The translations under genes and the position numbers were made by a program. A stretch of 64,000 nt of DNA from DASYAE01 sp036501535 (lineage in GTDB: Bacteria; Actinomycetota; Actinomycetes; Streptomycetales; Catenulisporaceae). This document shows positions 32,162 to 40,600 of the stretch, one piece after another (the stretch's first letter is position 1; every line of letters starts with the position of its first letter). The notes beneath the pieces were generated by a model, which made no database searches, had not been told where the DNA came from, and was given only the letters and a program-made list of their open reading frames with translations. Where the stretch lies: positions 38,822 to 102,821 of the forward strand of contig DASYAE010000262.1 of the NCBI GenBank assembly GCA_036501535.1, written 5' to 3'.

Positions 32162-32935
32162 GTGGCCAACGCGACTTCCTCGAATGCGACCGGGCCGACG
32201 CCTGATTCGGAACTGCCCGATTCGGAGCCGTCTGATTCGACGCTATCGGGTTCGAAGGTCCCGGGCGGCGCGGCGGTGCAGCCACGCGCGCTGATCGTCG
32301 ACTGGGGCGGCGTGCTGACCTCGCCGCTGGCCGCGGCGCTGGACGACTGGTTCGCCGCGGAGGGCATCACCGCCGGCGACTTCGCCGCGGCCATGCGGGA
32401 CTTCCGGATCGAGGGGCTGAACACGCTGAACGCCTTCGACCCGGTCCGCGCGCTGGAGCGCGGCGAGATGGCCGTGCACAGCTTCGAGCAGGCGCTGGCC
32501 GCCGGGATCGCGCGGCACAGCGGCGCCGCGGTGAGCGCGGAGGGGCTGATCAACCGGATGTTCGCCGGCTTCGCCGCGGCCCCGGCGATGGTCAACGTGG
32601 TGCGGCGGGCCAAGGCAGCCGGTCTGCGCACCGCGCTGCTGTCGAACTCCTGGGGCAACGAATACCTGCGCGAGGACTGGGACGTGCTCTTCGACGCCGT
32701 GGTGATAAGCGGCGAGGTCGGCATGCGCAAACCGGACCCGGACATCTACCTCTACACGCTCGAGCAGCTCGGATGCCGGCCGGCCGAGGCGGTGTTCGTC
32801 GACGACCTGGAGGCGAATATCCGCGGCGCGGCGGCGGTGGGCATCGTCGGCGTCCACCACCGGTCGTTCGAGGAGACGCTGACGGAACTGGAAGCCCTGT
32901 TCGGCGTGGATCTGGAGCCGACCGCGCAGAGTTGA
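32162..32935 (+). CDS. HAD-superfamily (subfamily IA) hydrolase
   Basis: A 257-residue phosphatase-like protein. HAD motifs are present in order: LIVDWGGVLTSP with the nucleophile Asp at about 47, LLSNSWGNEY for motif II, GMRKPDPDIY with the motif III Lys, and AVFVDDLEANIRGA for motif IV. The DWGGVL form, with Gly in place of the second Asp, is seen in the epoxide-hydrolase N-terminal phosphatase group, so the catalytic role is less certain than for DxDxT phosphatases. The first 40 residues are a low-complexity leader coded by four 15-bp units (32201-32260). The start is GTG at 32162. It diverges from the DUF2156 gene. Confidence 0.88.
   Translation: MANATSSNATGPTPDSELPDSEPSDSTLSGSKVPGGAAVQPRALIVDWGGVLTSPLAAALDDWFAAEGITAGDFAAAMRDFRIEGLNTLNAFDPVRALERGEMAVHSFEQALAAGIARHSGAAVSAEGLINRMFAGFAAAPAMVNVVRRAKAAGLRTALLSNSWGNEYLREDWDVLFDAVVISGEVGMRKPDPDIYLYTLEQLGCRPAEAVFVDDLEANIRGAAAVGIVGVHHRSFEETLTELEALFGVDLEPTAQS
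32201..32260 (+). repeat. Four 15-bp tandem units at the HAD gene N-terminus
   Basis: CCTGATTCGGAACTG, CCCGATTCGGAGCCG, TCTGATTCGACGCTA and TCGGGTTCGAAGGTC, encoding PDSEL, PDSEP, SDSTL and SGSKV. The GATTCG core is kept in three units and decays towards the end. Confidence 0.8.
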
Positions 32936-32976
32936 CGGCTGGTCAGGCCGGACGCCCGGCGCCGCTCCACAATTCC

Positions 32977-33014
32977 CACGTATCAGGGCCCCTCACACGT
33001 ATGGCCGGGCCCCT
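32977..33014. repeat. Short direct repeat upstream of the patatin gene
   Basis: CACGTAT followed two bases later by GGGCCCCT (32977-32993) is repeated as CACGTAT, four bases, GGGCCCCT (32996-33014). It lies about 110 bases before the patatin start, upstream of a -10-like TAGGCT at 33050-33055. It could be a binding-site pair. Confidence 0.45.
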
Positions 33015-33124
33015 TATGTGCTGACCGCCACAGTACGTCCAGGTAGGAATAGGCTGTCGTCCGGGCATCATTAGAGTGAACGGGCGGATATGCCGCGCCC
33101 CCTGGAAGACAGTGAGTAACGGTA

Positions 33125-34129
33125 ATGCGCAGGCTGACCCGCCGTGATGACGAGCCGACCCGAGGCCTGGTCCTGGGCGGCGGCGGCACGCTGGGTGCAT
33201 CCTGGACCACCGGCGCGCTGGCCGCGCTGCACGAGGAGGCGGGCTTCGACCCGCGCACCGCCCGCTGGATCCTCGGCACCTCCGCCGGATCCGTCCTGGC
33301 CGCCCTGATCGGGGCCGGAGCCACTCCGGCCGACCTGTGGCGGCACCAGCAGGGCGAGCCGGTCGCCGAGGGCCCGCTGGTCGGCCAGGTGTTCGACTAC
33401 GACCACGCGGCCGGCGGGGCCGCCCCGCCGCGGCCGCTGCCCGGCATCGGCTCGCCCCGGCTGATCGCCCGGTCCATGAGGCACCCCGGCCGCTACCCCA
33501 CCATGGCGGTGATCTCGGCCTTCCTGCCGCCGGGGCGCGGCTCGCTCGGCGACATCGGCCAGATGGTCGAGGACGTGATGCCGGCCGGCGGCTGGTCCGC
33601 GCATCCCGGGGTGCGCACGATCGCGATGGACTACGACACCGGCGAGCGGGTCGTGTTCGGCGAGCCGGACGCGCCGCAGACGGACCTGGCCGAGGCCGTG
33701 GTCGCGTCGTGCTCGATACCCGGCTGGTTCCCGCCGACCCAGATCGGCGAGCGGCGCTACGTCGACGGCGGCGCTTTTTCGAACACCAGTCTCGACCTGC
33801 TGGCGGCCGACCGGCTGCCCGGCGGCAGGCCGCTGGACGAGGTCTACGTGATCGCCCCGATGGCCGCGCGCGGCTACGACCGGCCGACCGGGATGATCGG
33901 CCGGCTCGAGCGCGGCTTCCGGCACCGGGTGACCCGGCGGATGCTCCTGGAGGCCAAGCAGGTGCGCGCGAGCGGGACCCGGGTGATCATCCTCTGTCCC
34001 GGCCCCGAGGACCTCGAGGCGATGGGCGCCAACCTGATGGACCCGTCCCGCCGGGCCGACGTGCTGGCCACCGCCCGGCGCACCACGACCGAGTTCTTCG
34101 GCCTTGCGCGTTCCCGGTCCGTGGCCTGA
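33125..34129 (+). CDS. Patatin-like phospholipase
   Basis: A 334-residue serine acyl hydrolase of the patatin/RssA type. The Ser-Asp dyad and oxyanion loop are all visible: GLVLGGGGTLGASW (oxyanion GGGG), WILGTSAGSVLAAL (nucleophile Ser53 in GTSAG) and RRYVDGGAFSNTS (Asp at about 214 in DGG). No signal peptide or membrane span is seen, so it should act in the cytoplasm, perhaps on membrane lipids. The substrate is unknown. The ribosome-binding site is weak. It lies in the same direction as the HAD gene but 189 bases away, so it probably has its own promoter. Confidence 0.92.
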   Translation: MRRLTRRDDEPTRGLVLGGGGTLGASWTTGALAALHEEAGFDPRTARWILGTSAGSVLAALIGAGATPADLWRHQQGEPVAEGPLVGQVFDYDHAAGGAAPPRPLPGIGSPRLIARSMRHPGRYPTMAVISAFLPPGRGSLGDIGQMVEDVMPAGGWSAHPGVRTIAMDYDTGERVVFGEPDAPQTDLAEAVVASCSIPGWFPPTQIGERRYVDGGAFSNTSLDLLAADRLPGGRPLDEVYVIAPMAARGYDRPTGMIGRLERGFRHRVTRRMLLEAKQVRASGTRVIILCPGPEDLEAMGANLMDPSRRADVLATARRTTTEFFGLARSRSVA

Positions 34130-34205
34130 CGGCGCCGCCGAGGGCGTACCGTGGTGGAGCCCGGCTCCGGGCGGCGGCTCCAGGTGTGTTTGAGGGTTGA
34201 GGTCG

Positions 34206-34715
34206 ATGCGCGTCTACATCCCGGCCACCGGGCCGGTCCTGGCGGAGCTGGCGAAGCGCGGGCGGCTCGGGCCTGCGCCGCTGGCCGCCTTCGCGGTGAC
34301 GCCGGCGCTGCGCGAGTGGTACGTCGAGGGCGATGAGGAAGAGCTCGAATACGCGGCGATGACCGAGGCGGCCCGCGCCTCGCTGCGGCTGCTGGCCGCC
34401 GATCCGATGGCCCCGCGGCGCCGCGCCGTCGTCGCCGCCGACCTGCCGGACGCCGCGGTCACGCCGGTCGGCACGCCGTTCTCCCGGGACGAGGGCGTGG
34501 TCCCGGCCGAGGTCCGGCTGGGCCGGCCGGTCGAGCTGGCCGACATCGCCTCGTTCCTGATGGACGAGGCCGCGGCCGAGCCGGCGGTCGGCGAGGCGGC
34601 GCTGGTCGCCCGGGCCGCGGACGAGGGCGACGAGGACGCGCAGTTCACCGTGGACGGGGTCGAGGACTACGACCTGCTCTGGTTCGCGACGCAGGAGCTG
34701 CCGGACCTGATCTGA
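34206..34715 (+). CDS. DUF6912-family protein
   Basis: A 169-residue conserved actinobacterial protein without known function. It starts MRVYIPATGPVLAELAKRGRLGPAPLAAFAVTPALREWY, the typical family opening, followed by an acidic EGDEEELEYAAMTEAARASLRLLA segment and a C-terminal YDLLWFATQELPDLI. No membrane span and no catalytic motif is evident. ATG at 34206 is chosen over an in-frame TTG at 34197 because GAGG lies directly upstream and family members begin with MRVY. It ends 37 bases before the stop of the convergent oxidoreductase gene. Confidence 0.8.
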   Translation: MRVYIPATGPVLAELAKRGRLGPAPLAAFAVTPALREWYVEGDEEELEYAAMTEAARASLRLLAADPMAPRRRAVVAADLPDAAVTPVGTPFSRDEGVVPAEVRLGRPVELADIASFLMDEAAAEPAVGEAALVARAADEGDEDAQFTVDGVEDYDLLWFATQELPDLI

Positions 34716-34752
34716 CCAGCCTGACCTGACGCTGTGTCGGTTCGCGCCCGGC

Positions 34753-35742
34753 TCAGACCGTGACGACGACCTTGCCCTGCGCGTGGCCCTGCTCCTGGTA
34801 TCTGACGGCGTCAGGGATCTGCGCGAACGGATACGCCCGGTCGATGGCCGGGGTGACGCCGTGGTTCTCGATCAGTTCGGTCAGCTCCGTCAGCATTTCC
34901 CGTATCCGCGCGTGTCCGGGGACCTGCGCCAGGACGATCCGCTGGGGGACCACCGCTCCGGTCGCGAGCATGGAGACCACGTGACCGACCGGCTTGATCC
35001 ACCGGCCGCCCGGGCCGCCGACGACGACGAGCGTCCCCTCGCGTCTCAGTATCCGCAGGCACGACCGGGCCCGGTTGCGCCCGGCGATGTCGAGCATCAG
35101 GTCGAAATCCCGGCCAAGGCGGGTGAAGTCCTGCGTGCTGTAGTCGATGACCTGTTCGGCGCCGAGCGACGCCACCAGCTCGACGTTCCGCGGGCCGCAG
35201 ACGCCCGTGACCTTCGCGCCGAGTGCCCGCGCGATCTGCACCGCGAACGTGCCGACGCCGCCTGACGCCCCGTTGACCAGGACCGTCTGGCCGGACTGGA
35301 GCCGGCCCAACTCGCGCAGCGCGAGCAGGGCGGTGACCCCCGCCATCGGCACGGCCGCCGCCTGCTCGTACGAGAGGCGCTGCGGCATCGGCGCCAGCAG
35401 GCTCTCCGCGACGACCGCCGACTCGGCGAACCCGCCGCCCCGCTCGACCAGCGCGTACACGTCGTCGCCCGGCCGGAACCGGGTCACGTCCGCGCCAACC
35501 GCCTCGACCCGGCCGGCCAGGTCGCACCCGAGGACGCCGACTCGGGGGCGGCGCAGCCCCATCATGCCGGTCATCAGCCGGGCGACGTACGGCTCGCCCC
35601 GCATCCCGTGCCAGTCGTAGGGATTGACGGAGGTGGCGCGCACCCGGACCAGCACCTCGCCGGGAGCCGGCGCGGGCGGGTCGGTCTCGGCGAGCTCCAG
35701 CCGGTCGGCGGAGCCGTACGAGCGCAGCACGAATTGCTTCAT
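34753..35742 (-). CDS. NADPH:quinone reductase-like medium-chain oxidoreductase
   Basis: A 329-residue zinc-independent MDR-superfamily enzyme of the quinone-oxidoreductase/crotonyl-type branch. The N-terminal GroES-like domain contains VRVRATSVNPYDWHGMRGEP and LGCDLAGRVEAVG; the Rossmann domain has VLVNGASGGVGTFAVQIARALGA followed by VTGVCGPRN, whose pattern fits NADPH. No zinc-ligand cysteines are seen. Start is ATG at 35742 with GGAG six bases upstream; a longer frame to 35874 runs through the promoter and operators and is rejected. It is divergent from a TetR regulator and almost certainly its target. It probably detoxifies a quinone or enone; the inducer is unknown. Confidence 0.9.
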   Translation of the reverse strand: MKQFVLRSYGSADRLELAETDPPAPAPGEVLVRVRATSVNPYDWHGMRGEPYVARLMTGMMGLRRPRVGVLGCDLAGRVEAVGADVTRFRPGDDVYALVERGGGFAESAVVAESLLAPMPQRLSYEQAAAVPMAGVTALLALRELGRLQSGQTVLVNGASGGVGTFAVQIARALGAKVTGVCGPRNVELVASLGAEQVIDYSTQDFTRLGRDFDLMLDIAGRNRARSCLRILRREGTLVVVGGPGGRWIKPVGHVVSMLATGAVVPQRIVLAQVPGHARIREMLTELTELIENHGVTPAIDRAYPFAQIPDAVRYQEQGHAQGKVVVTV

Positions 35743-35817
35743 GATCGTCTCCTGATTTCGAGCGCTGTGGGACGCGGCGGCGCAGGAGGGGCATCGCCCT
35801 CGCCTCTTGCAGCGCAT

Positions 35818-35866
35818 CTTACAGCGTAAGACTACCTTACGATGTAAGATAGCCTTACGCTGTAAG
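35818..35866. promoter_or_regulatory. Three evenly spaced TetR-type operators
   Basis: Three 13-bp palindromes of the form CTTAC-N3-GTAAG lie at 35818-35830, 35836-35848 and 35854-35866, with middle triplets AGC, GAT and GCT. Centres are exactly 18 bp apart. The rightmost sits in the spacer of the oxidoreductase promoter, the middle one covers its -10 element and start point, and the left one lies just downstream. The natural ligand is the divergent TetR protein. Confidence 0.85.
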
Positions 35867-35874
35867 CTGGTCAA
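35846..35874 (-). promoter_or_regulatory. Sigma-70-type promoter of the oxidoreductase gene
   Basis: On the minus strand TTGACC (35869-35874) and TATCTT (35846-35851) are 17 bases apart, a near-ideal vegetative promoter. Transcription should start near 35840, giving a leader of about 95 bases. The promoter is interleaved with the three operators, so repression by occlusion is expected. Confidence 0.75.
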
Positions 35875-35988
35875 GCGAGAGTGGCTCGAGCGGCCCCGAC
35901 CGCGGCTCGCCGGCCTCTGATCAGGCTCGGGCTAGACTTCCGGGTTCGGGATCACCGACGCGTCGCGGTACCGGAAGGGGTGAGAGCT

Positions 35989-36705
35989 GTGACTGCCGGG
36001 ACCACGACGTCGGACACGGAGCCGCAGCCCCGGAGCCCGCTGAGCCGGGAGCGCGTGCTGCGGGCCGCAGTCGCCGTCGCCGACGAGAGCGGCATCGAGG
36101 CGCTCACGATGCGCCGGGTGGCCGACCGGCTCGACGCGGAGGCGATGTCGCTCTACCACTACGTGACCAACAAGGGCGATCTGCTCGACGGGGTCGTCGA
36201 CATGGTCGCGCGCGAGGTCAACGACGCCGTCGAGCGGATCGACGCGCCCACGGCGGGCGCCGCGTGGAAGTCCGCGGCGCGTCTCAGGATCCTGGCCGCG
36301 CGGCAGGTCTTCCTGCGCCATCCGTGGGCCCCCGGCGTGTTCCAGAGCCGCACGAACACCCCGCCGGCGGTGCTGCGCTACCTCGACGCCCTGCTGGGCA
36401 TCATGCGTGACGGCGGCATCAACTACGGCGTGGGCCACCACGCCATGCACGCGCTGGGAAGCCGCGCCCTCGGCTTCACCCAGGAGCTGTTCAACCCGAA
36501 CGCCGGCGCAGGCGCCGGCGACGAGCCGCCGGCCGACGCGCTCGCGGGCATGGCCGAGATGTTCCCGCACCTCACCGGCATGGTGCTCGAGGCCGTGCAC
36601 GACGATCCCGACTCCACGCTGGGCTGGTGCGACGACCAGGCCGAGTTCGAGTTCGGGCTGGACCTCATCCTGGACGGTCTCGATCGCCTGCGCGCAACGG
36701 ACTAG
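35989..36705 (+). CDS. TetR-family transcriptional repressor
   Basis: A 238-residue regulator with an N-terminal TetR helix-turn-helix (LSRERVLRAAVAVADESGIEALTMRRVADRLDAEAMSLYHYVTNKGDLLDGVVD) and a C-terminal ligand domain of the TetR_C_1 kind (LRHPWAPGVFQSRTNTPPAVLRYLDALLGIMRDGG). The recognition helix ending SLYHYV is standard. GTG at 35989 is chosen because AAGGGGTGAGAG lies just upstream; an in-frame codon at 35881 would add 36 residues starting within the control region. A -10-like TAGACT lies at 35933-35938. It probably binds the CTTAC-N3-GTAAG sites, which lie 120-170 bases upstream of its own start, and mainly controls the divergent oxidoreductase gene. Confidence 0.93.
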   Translation: MTAGTTTSDTEPQPRSPLSRERVLRAAVAVADESGIEALTMRRVADRLDAEAMSLYHYVTNKGDLLDGVVDMVAREVNDAVERIDAPTAGAAWKSAARLRILAARQVFLRHPWAPGVFQSRTNTPPAVLRYLDALLGIMRDGGINYGVGHHAMHALGSRALGFTQELFNPNAGAGAGDEPPADALAGMAEMFPHLTGMVLEAVHDDPDSTLGWCDDQAEFEFGLDLILDGLDRLRATD

Positions 36706-36895
36706 CGAGATCGTGGCGCGGCGGCGTGAGATTCGGCACAAACGCGCATGAGAACGCCACGAGGCCGGGTCGAGGGGTGCCACGAGCGCGGTCGAATCTG
36801 CGATGATCGGGTCATCGTAGGAGTGCGACCGGTACCCACCCCGGGATCGGAACGCCGCGGCGACGTCAGAGCTGTGCCCGAGGAGTGATGCCCCG

Positions 36896-37387
36896 ATGCC
36901 GGCATACCGCACGATGCTCAAATCCAAGATCCACCGTGCCACGGTCACCCAGGCCGACCTGGACTACGTCGGCTCGGTCACCGTGGACGCCGACCTGATG
37001 GAGGCGGCGGACCTGCTGCCCGGCGAGCAGGTCGCGATCGTCGACGTGACCAACGGCGCCCGGCTCGAGACCTATGTCATCGAGGGCGACCGCGGCAGCG
37101 GCGTGATCGGCATCAACGGCGCGGCCGCGCACCTGGTCTTCCCCGGCGACACCGTCATCCTGATCAGCTATCAGCTGCTCGACGACGAGTCCGCCCGCAC
37201 CTACAGCCCCCGGATCGTGCACGTGGGCGCGGACAACCGGATCGTCGACGTGGACAGCGACGCCGGGCGCCCGGTGCCCGGATCCGGCACCACCCGCGCC
37301 CCGCACAGCGGGTCCGGACGCCACGGCGCGCATGCTGCGGACAGCGCGGCGCCCGGCTCGGCGAACGCCAGCCGGACCCGGCTCTGA
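36896..37387 (+). CDS. panD: Aspartate 1-decarboxylase (pyruvoyl-dependent)
   Basis: A 163-residue proenzyme that makes beta-alanine from aspartate for pantothenate and coenzyme A. It has MLKSKIHRATVTQADLDYVGSVTVD, with self-cleavage expected between Gly26 and Ser27 to form the pyruvoyl group, then NGARLETYVIEG, INGAAAHLVFPGDTVILISYQ. Family members are about 120-140 residues; here a polar Gly/Ser/His/Ala-rich tail of about 35 residues follows VDVDSDAG. GAGGAGT lies about ten bases upstream of the ATG. panB and panC are not nearby. Confidence 0.95.
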   Translation: MPAYRTMLKSKIHRATVTQADLDYVGSVTVDADLMEAADLLPGEQVAIVDVTNGARLETYVIEGDRGSGVIGINGAAAHLVFPGDTVILISYQLLDDESARTYSPRIVHVGADNRIVDVDSDAGRPVPGSGTTRAPHSGSGRHGAHAADSAAPGSANASRTRL

Positions 37388-37698
37388 GACCTCCCGGCCG
37401 TTCGCCACGAGTTCTCCGCCTGCTTCGCCGCTGTTTCCACGATCTGGGGGATTCCGTGCGCCCCGCGCGTAACAGAGGTGCAAACCCAGGTTGTCGTACG
37501 GCGCCCTTCAGTCGTGACAGTATGGCCGGGCGCACTGCCTCCGAGGCAGCACCCTGCCCGGTAGCCTGGCATGCGTAACCGGGGCCGGGCCCGGGAAGCC
37601 GCCTGGGGCCGCATCCAGTAATCCGCTCCCGCGACGCGCGGGCCGGCCCGCCATGCACGAGCCGCGCAAGGGAGCGCGGCGAGACGGAGTCCGAACCT
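37388..37698. other. 311-base gap between panD and gdh with a nested hairpin
   Basis: No gene is supported. A nested hairpin at 37526-37561 has an outer CCGGGC/GCCCGG stem and a perfect inner palindrome CTGCCTCCGAGGCAG (37535-37549). It could end the panD transcript or sit in the gdh leader. TATGG-like and GTAAC elements occur, but I cannot assign a promoter with confidence. Confidence 0.45.
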
Positions 37699-40600
37699 AT
37701 GGTGACGCAGCTGGACGATGCGAAGACCGGACTGCTGGAGAAGGCGGCGCGGCTCGCGCTGCCCGACGGGGGGACCGAAGGCGGCAGTCCGGAGCCCCCG
37801 CCGTCTGATACTGCGTCCTCTGATAGCGGGCCGTCCGACGGGGAGGCGGCGGACGGATCCGCCGGGTCCTTACCGGCGCCGCAGGTCCGCGAGAAACGGC
37901 CGCAGCGGATCGCCGGGCTCGACTACGCCGCCGTGCTGCCGCGCTACTTCCGCCACGTCGCCTTCGAGGACATCGCAGACCGCACGCCGGCCGAGGTCCT
38001 CGCCGTGGTCGAGTCCGGCGCCGCGCTCGCCGCGGTCCGGCCGCAGGGCGTCGCGAACATCCGGGTCTCCACCCCCGCCGGCGGCGGCCGCACGGCCATC
38101 GAGGTCGTCACCGACGACATGCCGTTCCTGGTCGACTCGGTCACCGCGGAGCTGAGCCGGCTCGGCCACGGCATCCACGTGGTCTTCCACCCGGTGCTCA
38201 CGGTGGACCGGGACCTGGCCGGCGAGCTGCGCGCGGTGCCCGACGCCGACCCGACCGCGCCGCCGCAGGGCACCGTGCTCGAGTCCTGGATGCACATCGA
38301 GATCGACCGGCAGCCCGACGACGCCGAGCGGCACGCCGCCATCGAGAGCAGCCTGCGCCGGGTGCTGTGGGACGTCCGCGCGGCGGTCGAGGACTGGCCG
38401 AAGATGAACCAGGCCGCGCTCGACCTGGCCGCCGGCCTGGACGGCGAGCAGGGCGAGAACGCGCAGCGCGGCGCCCTGGCCTACGACGAGCTGGCCGCCG
38501 GCCAGGAACTGCTGCGCTGGCTGGCCGCCGACCACTTCACCTTCCTCGGCTACCGCGAGTACACCCTCGTGGTCGAGAACGGCGCGGACACCCTGCGCGC
38601 GGTGCCCGGCACCGGCCTCGGCATCCTGCGCTCGGACCAGTCCCAGACCACGCCGGGCACCTTCGCCAACCTGCCGCCCGAGGTGCGCGAGAAGGCCCGC
38701 GAGCCGCACCTGCTGGTGCTGACCAAGGCCAACTCCCGGTCCACCGTGCACCGGCCGGCCTACCTGGACTACATCGGGGTCAAGAAGTTCGACGCCGAGG
38801 GCCGGGTGATCGGCGAGCGCCGGATCCTCGGACTGTTCTCGGCCGCCGCCTACAACGAGTCGGTGCAGCGCATCCCGGTGGTGCGGCAGAAGGTCCGCCA
38901 GGTGCTCGACATCCAGGGCTTCGCGCCCAACTCGCACTCCGGCAAGGACCTGCTGGAGATCCTGGAGTCCTACCCGCGCGACGACCTGTTCCAGATCCCG
39001 GTCGAGGAGCTGGCCGACATCACCGGCTCGGTCCTCTACCTGCAGGAGCGGCGCCGGCTGCGCCTCTTCCTGCGTAAGGACCCTTACGGCCGCTACTACT
39101 CCGCCCTGGTCTACCTCCCGCGCGACCTCTACACCACCGAGGCGCGGCTCAAGCTCCAGACGATCCTGCTCGACGCGCTGGACGGCGCGGTGCTCGACTA
39201 CACCGTGCACTCGACCGAGTCGGTGCTCACCCGGCTGCACTTCGTGGTCCGGGTCGCGCCCGGCACCCGGCTCAAGGACGTGGACGCCGAGCGGCTCGAG
39301 CGGCGGCTGGCCGACGCGGTGCGCACCTGGGACGACGGCTTCGAGCGGGCGCTGGCCGAGTCGGTCGGCCAGGGCGTCGCGGCCAGGTTGCTCGGCGAGT
39401 ACGCCAAGGCCTTCCCCGAGGGCTACAAGGCCGACTTCCCGCCGGAGAACGCGGTCAAGGACCTGGGCCGGATCGAGGCCATCCACTCCGACGACACCAC
39501 CGACTCCTCGCTCGCGGTCTACCGCCGGGCCGGCGCGGCGCCGGAGGAGTACCGGCTCAAGATCTTCCGGGTCGGGCAGATGATCTCGCTGGCCGAGGTG
39601 CTGCCGATCCTGCAGCGCTTCGGCGTCGAGGTGCTCGACGAGCACCCGTACGAGCTCAACCGCGGCTGCGGCGACGTGGCCTGGGTGTACGACTTCGGCC
39701 TGCGCGTCGACGACCCCGAGCAGCTGCGCGACGTGCCGGCCCGGGACCGGTTCACCGCCGCGTTCGCCGCCGCCTGGTCGCGGCTGATCGAGAACGACGG
39801 CTTCAACGCGCTGGTGGTGCGCGCGGGGCTGAGCTGGCGCCAGGTCAACCTGCTGCGCGCGTATGTCAAGTATCTGCGCCAGGGCGGAACGCCGTTCAAC
39901 CAGAGCTACATCGAGCAGGTGCTGGCCCGCAACACCCGGCTGGCCCGGCTGCTGGTGAACCTGTTCGAGGCCTCCTTCGACCCGGCCCACGCGGTCGCCG
40001 GCCGGGAGCTGATCGACGGCCTGAACGAGGAGGTCGAGGGCGCCCTGGACGCGGTCGCCTCGCTGGACGAGGACCGCATCCTGCGCTCGCTGCGCGGCGT
40101 GATCAGGGCCACCCTGCGCACCAACTTCTACCAGCGCGCGGCGGACGGCTCGCCGAAGCCCTACATCTCCTTCAAGCTCGACGCCGCCGCGGTGCCGGAC
40201 CTGCCCGCGCCGCGGCCCAAGTACGAGGTCTGGGTCTACTCCTCCCGGGTCGAGGGCGTGCACCTGCGGTTCGGCGCGGTGGCCCGCGGCGGGCTGCGCT
40301 GGTCCGACCGCCGGGAGGACTTCCGCACCGAGATCCTCGGCCTGGTCAAGGCGCAGATGGTGAAGAACGCGGTGATCGTGCCGGTCGGCGCGAAGGGCGG
40401 CTTCGTGGTCAAGCGGCCGGTGGACCCGGCCGACCGGGACGCCTTCCTGGCCGAGGGCGTCGCCTGCTACCGGACCTTCATCAGCGGCCTGCTGGACCTG
40501 ACCGACAACCTGGTGGACGGCAAGGCGGTGCCGCCGCTCGACGTGGTCCGCTTCGACGGCGACGACACCTACCTGGTCGTGGCGGCGGACAAGGGCACTG

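Noticed and set aside
34753..35874. Longer start for the oxidoreductase at 35874
   Set aside because: The extra 44 codons run through the promoter and all three operators; the ATG at 35742 has a GGAG six bases upstream.
37469..37484. GTAAC-N6-GCAAA upstream of gdh as a GlnR box
   Set aside because: The second half deviates from GAAAC and no second copy follows at the proper spacing, so the evidence is too weak.
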